Part shown: piece after piece, positions 26,001-34,939 of the stretch
Layout of the letters: the number at the start of each line of letters is the position of its first letter
Numbering within the stretch: the first letter of the stretch is position 1
Source: a virus
Virus record (IMG/VR): IMGVR_UViG_3300042868_007173
Coordinates: 1-56,512 of that record
Reading direction: 5' to 3' (one strand)
DNA length: 56,512 nt
Translations under genes and position numbers: made by a program
The notes under the pieces: generated by a model
Told to the model about the DNA's origin: nothing
Database searches by the model: none
What the model saw: the letters and a program-made list of their open reading frames with translations, nothing else

Positions 26001-26819
26001 TTTGAAGAATTGCATTACTGGGATGGTTTCTAATACCGAACCAACTGCTGCGTTTTTGTAAAATGCCTCAAATGCTTGATCATCATTAGCGCCTTCTTGT
26101 TTTGCTCTATCAAATTCAGCTTGTCCCATAGAAAGACCTGCGCTTACTGCTGTAGGGGAAGCTAATTGTGATCCAAGTGTCTTAACTGCCGTTGCAGCTG
26201 CTGAAGCTTTAGGCGCTTGGCTAACTAATGCTGCACCTTTTCCTGCTGCTCCCGCAATACCCCCAGTAGCTATTAAAGACCCTACTTGTCCAAATGCTTG
26301 TGCAACTTGATCAGTAAGTGAGCCTTTAAATTCTTCATCTTGTGGAGTTAGTTCATCTATTGCGTTATTTAAATAATCGCCAAGTTTTATTAAGTTGTCA
26401 CTTATAATACCCTCTCCAGTTCCACCCAAAGCCTTTTTGGTTGCACCCTGAAGAACTGTACCTAATCCTTTAATCGGACTACTAATGAAATTTTTTGCGA
26501 AACCTTTGTCTAATGCAGACACTGTATTCAATAGCCATCCTTGTTTTTCTACAGGTTCAACTTTTACTTCTTTTGGAGATTTTGTACCCTCCGGCTGCAT
26601 TAAAAAACCCTTTTCAGCAAAAGCCTTACCTTTCTCAAAGTCTGGTAAAGCCAATTGTGATTTTGTAAGGGAAGATTCTTCGCCACCAACTTTTTTTTTT
26701 ACAACTTCTGTATCTAATGTAAACCCTTTAGGCAATTTCACATTAGGCGTTTCAATAGATTCGTCTAATTCGTCTAATTTAAACCCTTTAGGTAATTGTA
26801 TTTTATCGTTATCTGGCAT
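22998..26819 (-). CDS. Polyvalent protein with DdrB-like ParB domain, probable injected protein
   Basis: A 1273-residue protein. The N-terminus has repeated LPKGF-LD units (LPKGFKLDELD, LPKGFTLDTEV), a motif seen in phage polyvalent proteins. Residues about 120-350 contain Gly/Ala-rich hydrophobic stretches. A long charged Glu/Lys region follows. Residues about 830-960 carry the DdrB-type ParB-like core (NPRFEELGENTNAYSGSPVV, ERGEVIQGNNRSAGL, GNPVLVREIAVSD). Such proteins are thought to enter the cell with the DNA and counter restriction or process DNA. The tail is basic (KPKPKSKPKP). It abuts the ferritin and 445-residue genes with overlaps. Confidence 0.7.
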   Translation of the reverse strand: MPDNDKIQLPKGFKLDELDESIETPNVKLPKGFTLDTEVVKKKVGGEESSLTKSQLALPDFEKGKAFAEKGFLMQPEGTKSPKEVKVEPVEKQGWLLNTVSALDKGFAKNFISSPIKGLGTVLQGATKKALGGTGEGIISDNLIKLGDYLNNAIDELTPQDEEFKGSLTDQVAQAFGQVGSLIATGGIAGAAGKGAALVSQAPKASAAATAVKTLGSQLASPTAVSAGLSMGQAEFDRAKQEGANDDQAFEAFYKNAAVGSVLETIPVMQFFKRFNNTTGGSVANYIKTKGVAGLTGGIEEMTTEVLQQIYSNKTAKDIYNINQDILDGVGTSGGIGFGVGFLLNAMGANAKILRKEGKQKEADVLENQIKQYEDNLENPKVTSGNKVSAKDIVTQGVEIGTQKAVKNLDRDLANNVITPEQYQEGIVFAEKAAQVANKIPETVTGESRAKSIELLVERNDINQANQNLLQQKQNTDVAYHAGIDEEIKANEERIKKLDSEVYNIAKKPSKEFGGKKYIVDGEEVTQAEFEALQGKPVGTKEIIKAEIKPAPEVSDIEKRRKEELAAEPPLSLNLTKEENEKLISKNKEINAKYDAELAALEEVKPTEVEVTEEVKPTEVKTKAAEVIPKEGEVKVYNAKDLKANPKVLEEDKDYYSLTYPKSFVKLFTDMVSLKNNGFENAKIGDVINIFKKDYVVGGFIENKKNPDKTSIKLIRVDKNGNLLREQDLSKKEQKEGKAKEFEEEEEVEVEEPEVAEITKEEETNKQLAETELLLSGEAEKRRKEGKFTKDGIEYNRNEKQKGEVGNNGEVRFTNDVSLPFKYKLVEAETIQPSHENGIRNPLHFIPEAQPKNRNDVGSLQAEESFANNPRFEELGENTNAYSGSPVVNERGEVIQGNNRSAGLRKGYKRGNAQYKNDLANNAEKFGFTKEQVESMGNPVLVREIAVSDVGAIELGNYDVKDLETGGKRRLDPVSITRRMPFELKGRISDVLFKGDDTLNKSLRDNSKKILELLSPYLNQSQRNTLFKDGALTEAGAKDLEAVVQHFLFDGGDVALPDLFESLSYTQKEGLRKSLPSIFSTTSEKSITPQIQEAIIAINSFNESGIGNFDNWLSQTDMFNEGKTPNDTFSPTAIAIAKILNIGSQKEIAAEFAKYADAVKDKPATMFEEAQKGVSKKEAIQQIFKTEYNETAEQKAIGTRGGKEAIGKQEAIEKTKPKPKSKPKPTESQAVKYYKEAVTKASKKAKENAKKEFVDRNFDLIIEKLKIQIKCPT

Positions 26820-28156
26820 TATTGAATTTTTTTACCGGCTTTATCAAACCAATTTACACCATCTTTTGAATATATTTTAACTCCATTTGCTCCTGTTGCA
26901 GTGTACTTACTTTTGCTAAAATCTAATTGAGGTCCGCTTTTTGGCTCAGTATTGTATTTTCTTTGATAATTAAGCATAGACTGCCTATTTATATTACCAA
27001 CTCTCTTATTGCCTATTTTCTCTGGATTACCATCAACAAATGTTATATCAAACCCTGAAACACCTTTAGGATTGCCAATAACAGAAAACCATTCACTCGG
27101 TAAATCATCTTTCCCTAAATAAATTTTTCCATTTAATGGCGAACCACTTTTATCGTATGCCACTCCTTTTGATATTTTACCTCCAGAAGCTAAATTAATA
27201 TCTGGTATTTGATCTAATAAATTACCTTCCTCTACTACACTGACTACTTCATTTTTCTTTTGTCTAGCTAGAGCTAATCTTGTTTCTTCGGATTCTGTTA
27301 ATTTAGGAATACTTCTATCTTTAATAAGAGGTGCTTGAGATAAAACATTAGCATAAGATAATTCACCTAAATTATTAATATCTAATTTTTTTCCAGTATT
27401 GTCTTGATATACTTTAGCTAATGCTTGTGCAAAAACTGGATCTTTTTGAATATTTAACAAATAATCTTTATACCCGTCATCATTCAATTCACTATAAGCT
27501 AAAGATTTTGCTTCATCTTTATTAATTTCTTTAGGAGTTACCCATTGATATTCAATCTTTGAACCCGGTAAAAATTCTTTTGTTGCAACTCCCTCTGTTC
27601 TTTTAAGAAGTGTGTCTAATTTTTGACCAAATTTAACTGGATCAAATGAATCATATATTTTTATTTGATCTATAGCGGGAGCTACATAACCAGCACCATA
27701 AGGCTTCATTGCATTGCCCCATATATCTAAATAATTAGGAGATACATTCTTGCCTTCAGCTATTGCTTTATCATGAATAGTTTTAAAAGCTTTCCTTTCT
27801 CCTGCTGCTTGCTTTGCCCCACCAAGATAATTTGATAATTCTCTAAAACCAGCATCTACTGTAGCTTGCGTATCATAACCATATTTTGAAGGATTTGTAA
27901 GCTTTTCTTTATTTTTGATTGCAAATCCTTTTACTTCATTTAATTTATCAGTAAATATTTTTTGCTCTTCAGGTGTTAGTCCTGCTGAATTTAAAGATTT
28001 TTCATAATCTTTATAATATTTATCAATAGCTTCAGCCTTAGCTTGTTGCTTTTGCTGCATTTGCAAATATACTTGAAGTGGCTTAGATGTAAAATCTACT
28101 GCAACATTACCACCTCTATATGGGTTAACACCCGCTAATAATCCTGTAGATGCCAT
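26819..28156 (-). CDS. Probable internal virion / ejection protein
   Basis: A 445-residue protein. The N-terminus (GLLAGVNPYRGGNVAVDF) is followed by a long helical region rich in Gln/Lys (QVYLQMQQKQQAKAEAIDKY) and mixed domains ending in GVNWFDKAGKKIQ. I recognise no enzyme signature. It is flanked by the gp14-like protein gene and the DdrB/ParB gene, whose start shares one base with its stop, so it is part of the ejectosome block. A role in the ejected channel or as cargo is likely by context. Confidence 0.6.
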   Translation of the reverse strand: MASTGLLAGVNPYRGGNVAVDFTSKPLQVYLQMQQKQQAKAEAIDKYYKDYEKSLNSAGLTPEEQKIFTDKLNEVKGFAIKNKEKLTNPSKYGYDTQATVDAGFRELSNYLGGAKQAAGERKAFKTIHDKAIAEGKNVSPNYLDIWGNAMKPYGAGYVAPAIDQIKIYDSFDPVKFGQKLDTLLKRTEGVATKEFLPGSKIEYQWVTPKEINKDEAKSLAYSELNDDGYKDYLLNIQKDPVFAQALAKVYQDNTGKKLDINNLGELSYANVLSQAPLIKDRSIPKLTESEETRLALARQKKNEVVSVVEEGNLLDQIPDINLASGGKISKGVAYDKSGSPLNGKIYLGKDDLPSEWFSVIGNPKGVSGFDITFVDGNPEKIGNKRVGNINRQSMLNYQRKYNTEPKSGPQLDFSKSKYTATGANGVKIYSKDGVNWFDKAGKKIQ

Positions 28157-28162
28157 TTTTAA

Positions 28163-28882
28163 TTATTTTGATGGTTTCCAGTATTGACTATAATTAATTT
28201 TTGGACTATATGCCTTATCAAAATTACCATAAGGAGAACCAATAGTACGATCAAAAGACGCATTAGCCGATAGAGAGTCTGGACTATTTTTTACACCACC
28301 CCCATACCCAGAAGCTGCTATTGTTCCCGCTGCACTTAATCCCTGTCCTATCATTTGCATACCAGCATTAAATTGTTCACCTGCTGCTGCTCCTTTCATT
28401 TGCTCCAATTGTAATTTACGGTTGTACGGTGTAATTTGGTTAAAATCAAATTGTCTTTGATAATCAGCACTCTTCATTTGAGTAGCGTTACCAAATTGAT
28501 TAAATCTTTGATTTCTTTGAGCTTCAGCTTGAACGCCTAAATTTTGCATGGCATAATTTTGCCCCGCTTCTAATCTACTAATACCACCTATCGCTGATCT
28601 CCTGTCTTGCAATGCCCTTAGACCTTGAGCTGTTGCTCTTCTAGCATTCATAGCCCCCATTTGATATTGTTGAGATTGATATGGGTTTTCATTAAATCTA
28701 TTTAATGCTTGTTGATAATATTCATCAATAGATTTATCTGCTTTATATAATGGCGAATTTTTAGCAAGATCTTCAAGATTGCGTTGCGCTCTTTTTTGTT
28801 TTGTATCTGCTGATATTGCACTGTAAGCACCAAGCCCGGTTGAAATGACGGCTGATGTTATTCCAATTGCTGCAAAACTCAT
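28163..28882 (-). CDS. T7 gp14-like internal core protein
   Basis: A 239-residue protein. A hydrophobic N-terminal segment (AAIGITSAVISTGLGAYSAI, about residues 4-23) is followed by helical Ala/Gln/Arg-rich sequence (RRATAQGLRALQDRR, QNLGVQAEAQRNQRFNQFGN). A Gly-rich hydrophobic patch lies near 170-195. This layout matches podoviral internal virion proteins of the gp14 type, which insert in the outer membrane during ejection. It overlaps the upstream cupin-like gene by 4 bases and leads the ejection-protein cluster. Confidence 0.65.
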   Translation of the reverse strand: MSFAAIGITSAVISTGLGAYSAISADTKQKRAQRNLEDLAKNSPLYKADKSIDEYYQQALNRFNENPYQSQQYQMGAMNARRATAQGLRALQDRRSAIGGISRLEAGQNYAMQNLGVQAEAQRNQRFNQFGNATQMKSADYQRQFDFNQITPYNRKLQLEQMKGAAAGEQFNAGMQMIGQGLSAAGTIAASGYGGGVKNSPDSLSANASFDRTIGSPYGNFDKAYSPKINYSQYWKPSK

Positions 28883-29376
28883 AATTCTAATTTTTTATTA
28901 TTACACAATATTTTTTTATACTCTTGCCCAACATCTGAACCAGTAATCTGATTAATGTGTGGCTCTAATATTTTATCTTCTATCTCTTTTACTATTACCT
29001 CAATTTCTTGCTCACTTAAATCATTGTATTCAGATTTCATTCCTTCTATTCTGTGAAATGTAGTCCAAATACAATCTTCCAATATATATAAAACTCTTCT
29101 TGTTCCCGGCTTTGTTATACCAGTATAAGGAGCTGTTATTTCATACCATTCATCAGTATCAATAGATACAGCAACTTTTCCATAAGAAACAACATATGGA
29201 TGTTCTGTTTTATGTATCTTACTTGTCCATAAAGATCCAGCGGGCATAAAGATTTCTCTTATATACATTCCTTCAGTAAATTTATGAACTAAGGGACCTT
29301 CTATTAATTCATCAGGGAATTGCATTATTGCAGCTTCAATATTATCTACAATCTCATCATTTTCCCTAATAATCAT
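28879..29376 (-). CDS. Cupin-fold-like protein
   Basis: A 165-residue protein. The core (PAGSLWTSKIHKTEHPYVVS, SYGKVAVSI, GTRRVLYILEDCIWTTFHRI) has the strand pattern of a small cupin, with HKTEH and TTFH placed where metal-binding His residues lie. The C-terminus is an acidic helix. Similar small cupins occur in phage structural clusters, but their function is not known. It may be a virion protein or bind a sugar. It starts at the exact stop of the neighbouring tail gene. Confidence 0.6.
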   Translation of the reverse strand: MIIRENDEIVDNIEAAIMQFPDELIEGPLVHKFTEGMYIREIFMPAGSLWTSKIHKTEHPYVVSYGKVAVSIDTDEWYEITAPYTGITKPGTRRVLYILEDCIWTTFHRIEGMKSEYNDLSEQEIEVIVKEIEDKILEPHINQITGSDVGQEYKKILCNNKKLEL

Positions 29377-29930
29377 TATCTATTATTCAATGGTGAATTA
29401 ATATACTTAGTCGTTGCGCTGTTCAAATATACGAAAGAATTTGCACTTGTTTTCTCAAATTTTATAACTATGTAATTACCCTTTAGGCTATCCCCCTCTA
29501 TTAGCCCTCCCGGACTGTTAAAATCCCTTAAAAACGATGCTTGATACTCAGACTCCAAAGTTACAAAATCAGACTCTAAAAGCTGACTTACCTGCTTTAC
29601 AGCTTCATTTCCACCTGTCCCCATTTGGGTATATATAATTGGACAAGACCATGTAGTATTGCCTGTTTCCATTATTGAAACCCATGTCTTTTTATCCAAT
29701 GAATTTGAGTTAAATACGCTTGTTATTGATGCATTATATTGAACCCCATAGAAATTACAATATGTATTGTTTTTATGCATCCAAATTGCTCCATTTTTAA
29801 ACGTAAATAGTGTAATATTCAAACATCCCATCATTTCTGGATGATATGAGTAAAATGATTCAAAAGAGTTACCTACCTCATCAAATGAGATAGTATATGG
29901 ATCTTGATGATATAATAATGTATTTGCCAT
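29376..29930 (-). CDS. Tail-hub-associated structural protein
   Basis: A 184-residue protein starting MANTLLYHQDPYTISFDEVG. The segments NSFESFYSYHPEMMGCLNIT, TFKNGAIWMHKNNTYCNFYG and FVTLESEYQASFLRDFNSPGG resemble what I remember as the C-terminal part of large tail-hub proteins in crAss-like and related Bacteroidota phages. Here that part would be a separate gene. A TTTAATTAAA palindrome lies immediately before the ATG. Likely a tail-tube or nozzle component. Confidence 0.6.
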   Translation of the reverse strand: MANTLLYHQDPYTISFDEVGNSFESFYSYHPEMMGCLNITLFTFKNGAIWMHKNNTYCNFYGVQYNASITSVFNSNSLDKKTWVSIMETGNTTWSCPIIYTQMGTGGNEAVKQVSQLLESDFVTLESEYQASFLRDFNSPGGLIEGDSLKGNYIVIKFEKTSANSFVYLNSATTKYINSPLNNR

Positions 29931-29942
29931 TTAATTAAATTT

Positions 29943-30173
29943 TTAACACCCAATTGTTATATTAATATCTAAATAATTAACACAATAAAGACTTGATTTT
30001 ACTCTTACTGTGGTAGCTATACCCGGTAAATTGTTTGATAAAAACCCTGCTAAAAGCTGCGCCCTTGTCAATCCCGTTTCAAATGGGGTAGTATAAGAAT
30101 CCACATTTGTATACAAATTAAAAGGGCCTGCTGCCGTACCTATTGTTGTTAATTTTATTGTAGCTGTTGCCAT
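29943..30173 (-). CDS. Small beta-rich virion-type protein
   Basis: A 76-residue protein (MATATIKLTTIGTAAGPFNL) dominated by beta-prone Thr/Val/Leu residues, with two Cys near the end. No known family. Its core (GPFNLYTNVDSYTTPFETGL) resembles the start of the next upstream protein (LGPNFTLTANVGSLSPATAT), suggesting that the two derive from one repeated domain. Confidence 0.55.
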   Translation of the reverse strand: MATATIKLTTIGTAAGPFNLYTNVDSYTTPFETGLTRAQLLAGFLSNNLPGIATTVRVKSSLYCVNYLDINITIGC

Positions 30174-30193
30174 ATATTTTTATTTTATATATT

Positions 30194-30769
30194 TTATAAA
30201 CATGATGATACATAAGATCCCACTGCACCAGTAGAAGTATTATAATTATAAATAGAACTAGGAAGTCCAAATAAAGAATCTCTAACATATGGATATTGCG
30301 TAAACGGAACTAACCCACAAGGATCTAAAAATAAAAATGCCGGCATATCAAATATACCAACAGGCACAGACCCATATACTGACGTTGTTATGCCTAAACA
30401 TATATTATTTGTACCACTTCCAGACAAATTACCAAATATAAAACGATTTGGATAATAAACATATGGAGCTTTCTTAACAGTTCCCCCAGCTAATAAGCAA
30501 TCTGTACTTGTAGTTGTAGTAGTTGTGGTTGAACTAGTTGTAGTGGTAGTGGTAGGCGGTAATACACCAAGCGTTATTGAATTAGTACATATCCCTTGAG
30601 AAGTTATAACAATTGAACTAACACCCTCATCAGCACGAACTGTTACACCGGCTAATAATTGAGTTAATGTAGCTGTTGCAGGAGATAAGCTTCCAACATT
30701 GGCAGTTAATGTAAAATTTGGGCCTAAATCTGCACCTTGATCGGGGTTTAATGTAACTAGTATATACAT
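30194..30769 (-). CDS. Virion-type protein with internal poly-Thr linker
   Basis: A 191-residue protein. Residues 1 to about 75 are a small beta domain (MYILVTLNPDQGADLGPNFT). Residues about 76-93 are almost pure Thr/Ser (TTTTTTSSTTTTTTTS). A second domain with several Cys and Pro/Tyr follows. The Thr linker is the same type as tails on other proteins here. It lies directly downstream of the 1380-residue tail-hub gene. Probably exposed on the tail; family unknown. Confidence 0.6.
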   Translation of the reverse strand: MYILVTLNPDQGADLGPNFTLTANVGSLSPATATLTQLLAGVTVRADEGVSSIVITSQGICTNSITLGVLPPTTTTTTSSTTTTTTTSTDCLLAGGTVKKAPYVYYPNRFIFGNLSGSGTNNICLGITTSVYGSVPVGIFDMPAFLFLDPCGLVPFTQYPYVRDSLFGLPSSIYNYNTSTGAVGSYVSSCL

Positions 30770-30793
30770 AATTTTTTTATAATTTTAAATTAA

Positions 30794-33700
30794 TTAGCAT
30801 GAAGTATAATTACTTACTAAACCATTAGAATCAGTAATTACAGCGTATGTTGTAGATGTGGCTACAAAAACTAATGATTTCCATTGTCCTCCTGTATCTA
30901 AAGGTACTACTGTAGGTGATGTTGAATCATAAATATAAGTTACACCTGACTGCATAAAGTTTACATTACTTTGATAACTTCTACCACTATTATAACCTAA
31001 ACAAGCATTATTAGATGTGCTAAATAATCCTACAGGTCCCAACAATGTATAATATGTAGGAGCTGCTGTTGTTGTAGTAGTTGTAGATGTAGAGGTTGTT
31101 GTAGATGTAGTTGTAGTTGTAGAGGTAGTTGTAGTGGTCGGACAAGCTTGACAATTAGCTTGATATACTGCTATATTTGTACCATCCGGACCAAGACCCG
31201 CCCCAAATTGTCTACTAATTCCATTGCAAGTGCTTATCCAAACTTCGCCCGTTATACTTCCATCTAAAATTCCGGGACTTGTTAATACTTGTGCAGTGCA
31301 TAATGTATTAGCATAAGCTGGTTCTAAAATAGTAAATACCTCTAGCGGGTGTACCCCGTTACAATTATCACAAACAGTGTTAGCACTTACCATACTATAA
31401 GAAGCAATAAAAGTAGCATTAGCAATAGCTCTTGCAGTACCACCATTAAAAGTACAATCAGAATATCTATTGATTTCTTCCATTGCTATAATATACTTAT
31501 TTGTATAAGCATCAAAAACTCCATAAATACATGGATTACCAGTATAAATTGCCCCATCAGCTGCTGCTCCATTATTTAATGATTGTCTATAATCAGGCAA
31601 ATTTGCAGTAAAAAACGCATTTGTAAAATAAACTATACTAATAGGAGTTATTCCATCTTGACTTAATCTACATACTACACCTCTATAATTATCTACAAAA
31701 TAGTCTGCAAAGTTATTCCAAGCAAGACTTGTAGAAGCATCTCCAATACCATAATCACCTGCGAAATACTGTATCTTGTTAATTAATTTATCAGTATTTG
31801 CTTGTAGCGGGTTATCAGCACTATCTTTAATAATTTGTGTCAAAATAGGTACATTACCAACTTTAAATTTTTGATAAACTTTTAAATACCTATCCCTAAC
31901 ATGCAATCTCATAACATCACCAAAACTTCTATCGTATTCATCAAAATTTTCAAATAAAAAATTATTTGTTCCGTTTATATTTGTATTAATTTGATAAGCT
32001 TGGCTATATCTTATTAATGTAGGATAATACACTTGTCTAGCATTTTCATCAATAACAGAAGATCTGCCATTGCTATTCATTGTCAAGTAATATGCATCAT
32101 TAAAACTACTTTCAATAATTTCAATAGTTTTGCTTTGCAATACACTCATAGTCAAATCAAAAGATGCCACATAAGCATTATCCCCATATACGCCTATCCA
32201 CATTTTTGTATTAGCTGGGATAGTTACTTTTGTATCGCATGAGTATATATATCCAGTGCTATCTGTTACGCGACTTGTTTGAATATTTTGATATGTTTTT
32301 TCTGTTGCGCTTACTAAAAACATTTCAAATTGAGGCAATACATTAGTTGTAGATGTATTAACTGTTATTCTAACATCAAAAACTATATTTAATAAAATTA
32401 ATCCAGATGTTTTGTTATAAAAAACTCCATCATCTGTAAATTCTGGGTAAAAAGGAACAACTCCTCCTATTTTTAACTGAACGACAGTGGGCTGTATTGA
32501 AACTTGATAATCACTATTGGAAAAAGGCATTTGGCCATTTTGAATATTAAGGTTCATTATTAAGCTATCAATAATATACAATGTCGTACTTGGTATTAAA
32601 TCAATATCTTGATTGCCGCAATTATAAACCCATGTATTATTTAATATAATGCTTCTTTTTCTATAAAATAAATCACCATTTGTTCCACTAACAATTGCAG
32701 GAACTGTTGATGGACTTGTTGGAGATTGCGTTTGTTCAAGACCTATATGATAAGCATTAGCCGTACCATAATTACCTATGCCAAAACATTTACCAAATTC
32801 ATAAAAAAACTTTTGTGATTCATCGGAATTTGTGGAATAATTATACAAAAATATTTGATAATGCATAAAGTCCTTATCTCCATTAAAATTAAAATTATTT
32901 GGCTCTTCATCAACAGCAGCTTGTGGATATTTTATTTTTATAAAATTACCCACTCTTGTACCAACCGTTGTGTTAATAGATGCTTCAGTTCCTAATATTT
33001 CACAATCATATAAATTTATATTACTAATAGTGCCTGTTGAATCATATCTGCTTAAAAATGTAATTCTATCACCGGGTGTAAATGAATAAGAAACAACATT
33101 TACTGAAGAGCTGAATTGTTTATTATATTCAGAAATGTTAGAAATATCAACATAAGCATATGACTCTAAATCATAAACAGATGTTATTATATTTAATGAT
33201 AACGGGCTTCTATATGCACTATTACTTATCCAATACAATCTTTTATTATAAGTAGTATTGTTTGATCTTACTACTTGATAATATCTTGCCTCTAAAGGAG
33301 GTCTATTCTTAATCTCTAAATATGTTTGAGGGAATTGTGTACCATTATTTATATATGTAGTAAAAGTAGCTAACTTATTAGTTTGCGTACCTATTGTTCT
33401 TCCTTGCCCATCAAAATATTGTAACCCATACTGATACCCAGAATCCCATGAATTTGCAAATTGAGTATTATCTGGATTATTTGTACTAGAACTAATGTAT
33501 TTAACACCACTTGAATATAGGGTGAAATCATTTGTATTTGACATTATTAAAATATTGCCAACTAATGATACCTGTGTCCAATTATTGCCATTCGCAACCA
33601 ATCCTGCTGATATATCAGTAAGTATTGATGAAACAGTTTTAGGGGTAGTTAAATTTTGATAAGTATAACCTATATTTACATTATTAGAATTTACTACATT

Positions 33701-34936
33701 TATAACATATTGACCTACAGGATTATTTAATGTAGTTACTTGTCCATTTGTATTTGTACCTGTTCCATATAAATATATTTTCAATGTTCTACCAGTTGAT
33801 CCGCTATCTAAACCGTTACAAGTAGCAAAGAATAATAAACCACAATAATCCTTAAAGAAATATATTGGTACCGGAATATCTAAAGATGAATTAGGCGTAT
33901 AAGCTAACAATTCCATATTTGTTTTATTATACCCTTCTGTAATTCCGGCATATAATAAAGTATTACCATTTGCTAATTCTGCGGCATTTGCTTTTTGAGG
34001 AACATAATCTTGTAATTGACTAGATTCAATAACATCAATTTGAGAATAAATACTATCATTATAAAATTTATATGTAAATATGTCGTTATGAGGGATAGCA
34101 TTTTCTGCTTTGTCAAATTGACTAATTAAAAACCAATCAGAAATTACGCTATTGTTGTTTTCTCTAAAACTTAATTCAATGCCTTTTACATCTGTACCAC
34201 CACTTGAAACTGAAATAGAAATTCTAGCATTTAAACTTAAATCAGAATTTGTTAAAAATAAAGTAGGCTGCTGTGGAAGCGGAACTATACTTTTTGAACT
34301 CCATACAGATTTTTCATTATTATCATACACAAATCTGTAACAAAATTGATATAATGAATTTCTTAAATTATTTACAGTAACAATTGTATCATTTTCGTAA
34401 GTAACCTTTGGCGGCATTACTGGAGGAGCTTTAGCTATCAATAGATATTCTAATTTCCAAGATGTACCGTAATCCGCATCTATATTTATACTTTTAGGTG
34501 GGTTTAAGCCATCATTAAAATACAAAATATCTCCTTCATCATCTCTGTAAAATACATTAACCGATAAAACTTTATATGAAGGATCAAAATTTAGAATATC
34601 AATACCATCACTATCTGTTTTACTTACTAAAACTTTTACAATTATATCATTACTTAAATCATAATACAAAATACTATTAAACCCATTGCTATTCCACAAA
34701 AAATAATATGCTCTATTCCTTATTTTATCTGGGTAAAAACCAATAATTTTATTTGTGCCAGCTGGTAAAGTGTATGGCAATAAGCTATTCCCTAATATAT
34801 TAGATATAACCTTATCTTGACCAGTACCCTCTGCATCTTTTGTAACATTTAATGCATCAATGTAATCGCCATTAGATATTCTATATTGTGCAGTATCTAA
34901 ATTTAATTTACCATTAAAAGGGTTATTTATGATCAT
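30794..34936 (-). CDS. Large tail hub / stabilisation-like protein
   Basis: A 1380-residue beta-rich protein. Its opening (MIINNPFNGKLNLDTAQYRI, GDYIDALNVTKDAEGTGQDK) and the GDILYFNDGLNPPKSINID segment near 135-153 are typical of the large tail-hub (P22 gp10 / T7 gp12-like, beta-propeller) proteins of crAss-like and other podoviruses. The C-terminus differs: several Cys (VCDNCNGVHPLE, CQACPTTTT) lead to a 25-residue Thr/Ser tract and a final small domain. It sits 3 bases from the gp4/gp11-like adaptor gene, the usual order. Expected to form the tail nozzle. Confidence 0.75.
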   Translation of the reverse strand: MIINNPFNGKLNLDTAQYRISNGDYIDALNVTKDAEGTGQDKVISNILGNSLLPYTLPAGTNKIIGFYPDKIRNRAYYFLWNSNGFNSILYYDLSNDIIVKVLVSKTDSDGIDILNFDPSYKVLSVNVFYRDDEGDILYFNDGLNPPKSINIDADYGTSWKLEYLLIAKAPPVMPPKVTYENDTIVTVNNLRNSLYQFCYRFVYDNNEKSVWSSKSIVPLPQQPTLFLTNSDLSLNARISISVSSGGTDVKGIELSFRENNNSVISDWFLISQFDKAENAIPHNDIFTYKFYNDSIYSQIDVIESSQLQDYVPQKANAAELANGNTLLYAGITEGYNKTNMELLAYTPNSSLDIPVPIYFFKDYCGLLFFATCNGLDSGSTGRTLKIYLYGTGTNTNGQVTTLNNPVGQYVINVVNSNNVNIGYTYQNLTTPKTVSSILTDISAGLVANGNNWTQVSLVGNILIMSNTNDFTLYSSGVKYISSSTNNPDNTQFANSWDSGYQYGLQYFDGQGRTIGTQTNKLATFTTYINNGTQFPQTYLEIKNRPPLEARYYQVVRSNNTTYNKRLYWISNSAYRSPLSLNIITSVYDLESYAYVDISNISEYNKQFSSSVNVVSYSFTPGDRITFLSRYDSTGTISNINLYDCEILGTEASINTTVGTRVGNFIKIKYPQAAVDEEPNNFNFNGDKDFMHYQIFLYNYSTNSDESQKFFYEFGKCFGIGNYGTANAYHIGLEQTQSPTSPSTVPAIVSGTNGDLFYRKRSIILNNTWVYNCGNQDIDLIPSTTLYIIDSLIMNLNIQNGQMPFSNSDYQVSIQPTVVQLKIGGVVPFYPEFTDDGVFYNKTSGLILLNIVFDVRITVNTSTTNVLPQFEMFLVSATEKTYQNIQTSRVTDSTGYIYSCDTKVTIPANTKMWIGVYGDNAYVASFDLTMSVLQSKTIEIIESSFNDAYYLTMNSNGRSSVIDENARQVYYPTLIRYSQAYQINTNINGTNNFLFENFDEYDRSFGDVMRLHVRDRYLKVYQKFKVGNVPILTQIIKDSADNPLQANTDKLINKIQYFAGDYGIGDASTSLAWNNFADYFVDNYRGVVCRLSQDGITPISIVYFTNAFFTANLPDYRQSLNNGAAADGAIYTGNPCIYGVFDAYTNKYIIAMEEINRYSDCTFNGGTARAIANATFIASYSMVSANTVCDNCNGVHPLEVFTILEPAYANTLCTAQVLTSPGILDGSITGEVWISTCNGISRQFGAGLGPDGTNIAVYQANCQACPTTTTTSTTTTTSTTTSTSTTTTTTAAPTYYTLLGPVGLFSTSNNACLGYNSGRSYQSNVNFMQSGVTYIYDSTSPTVVPLDTGGQWKSLVFVATSTTYAVITDSNGLVSNYTSC

Positions 34937-34939
34937 CTA

